Positions 63,714 through 64,000 of a stretch of 64,000 bases of DNA are shown piece by piece. Under the pieces are notes generated by a model. The model did not search any database, was not told where the DNA came from, and saw only the letters and a list, made by a program, of their open reading frames with translations. This stretch comes from Archangium violaceum (GTDB lineage Bacteria > Myxococcota > Myxococcia > Myxococcales > Myxococcaceae). The translations under genes were made by a program, and so were the position numbers. The stretch spans positions 11,142,001 through 11,206,000 of the forward strand of contig NZ_CP069396.1 of NCBI RefSeq assembly GCF_016887565.1, written 5' to 3'. The stretch's first letter is position 1. The number at the start of each line of letters is the position of its first letter.

Positions 63714-64000
63714 TTACGGGTTCCCGCCCTGCGCGCCCTCGCCCCGCCCCCGCCATCCACCGGGACGGGACTGCTGCCGCTCCTCGCGCCGCATCTCGTC
63801 GTACTTCGCCTGCTGCGATTCATCGAGGAGGGACTTCACCTCCTTGTCCGTCTGGTCGCGCAGCTGGCGGATCTCCCGCCGCAGCTCCTGGGGCGACTTG
63901 CTGCCCGACTGCACCGCGTCGAGGAGCGCCTGACGCTGGGTGGTCTCGTTATCCATGTGGCGCGTGAGCGCCTGCTCCTGGCTGTAGCTCAACCGCGCGT
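63714..64000 (-). CDS. helical Spy/CpxP-like protein, partial
   Basis: The frame is open to the window edge, so the N-terminus, probably with a signal peptide, lies outside. The visible 95 residues are charged helices: LTRHMDNETTQRQALLDAVQ, SPQELRREIRQLRDQTDKEV, then SLLDESQQAKYDEMRREERQ and a Gly/Arg-rich end. The LLDESQQAKYDEM segment recalls the LTxxQ repeats of CpxP/Spy periplasmic chaperones. A periplasmic helical protein is likely; the family is tentative. Confidence 0.5.
   Translation of the reverse strand, partial: ARLSYSQEQALTRHMDNETTQRQALLDAVQSGSKSPQELRREIRQLRDQTDKEVKSLLDESQQAKYDEMRREERQQSRPGGWRGRGEGAQGGNP

Overview
This window comes from a myxobacterium of the Cystobacterineae (an Archangium, Cystobacter, Hyalangium or Myxococcus-like genome). 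The evidence is the very high GC with matching third-position bias, and several genes from families known mainly in myxobacteria: a SitA6/SitI6-type toxin lipoprotein and double-CXXCG immunity pair, a DUF2378 (TIGR02265) protein, a CglD-like gliding lipoprotein with thrombospondin type 3 and VWA domains, a CorE-like ECF sigma factor with a cysteine-rich tail, and a CsgA/C-factor-like SDR. No rRNA or intact tRNA was seen.

Layout. 1-3702 (minus): a secreted DUF1501/DUF1549-like operon with a Tat-exported protein, a lipoprotein and a CxxCH protein. 3871-4437: a DUF420 membrane protein. 4460-8937 (minus): a light-sensing operon of heme oxygenase, bacteriophytochrome kinase, response regulator and receiver-kinase fusion, with overlapping genes. 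9052-11208: a subtilase lipoprotein. 11381-17317: a complete glycerol-type ABC importer, glpSTPQUV. 17400-21756: an accessory island. Its first part (17553-19158) has clearly lower GC and pairs a TauD-like dioxygenase with a HEPN-like, zinc-ribbon protein; its second part carries the SitA/SitI module. 21767-26143: a large Lhr helicase with an in-frame repeat insertion. 26374-30298: a PAS-only sensor, an SRPBCC membrane protein and a zinc alcohol dehydrogenase. 30305-34329: DUF2378, a Rieske oxygenase, a carotenoid oxygenase and a divergent TetR regulator with a perfect 16-bp-arm operator. 34388-39085: a copper ATPase, a CorE-like sigma factor and a soluble transhydrogenase. 39243-49657: hydrolases, small secreted proteins, a YceI/cytochrome c/SDR cluster and CglD. 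49863-58439: a PilZ protein, SbcCD, PhzF, an acyltransferase and a FabL-like SDR. 58505-64000: hydrolases, a phosphatase and a beta-lactamase-like lipoprotein.

A dispersed palindromic repeat (core CCCTCTCCC...GGGAGAGGG with a CCCTCACCC flank) occurs five times. One copy lies inside the lhr coding frame, two form a convergent pair, one lies between convergent genes, and one supplies the sequence just upstream of the CorE-like start codon. A second structure, two tandem 41-bp-period palindromes with a tRNA T-arm-like loop, lies between phzF and sbcD.

The best candidate for something undescribed is the low-GC dioxygenase/HEPN-zinc ribbon pair, followed by the tandem tRNA-like palindromes. Functions are read from motifs and family resemblance by eye; no database search was possible.
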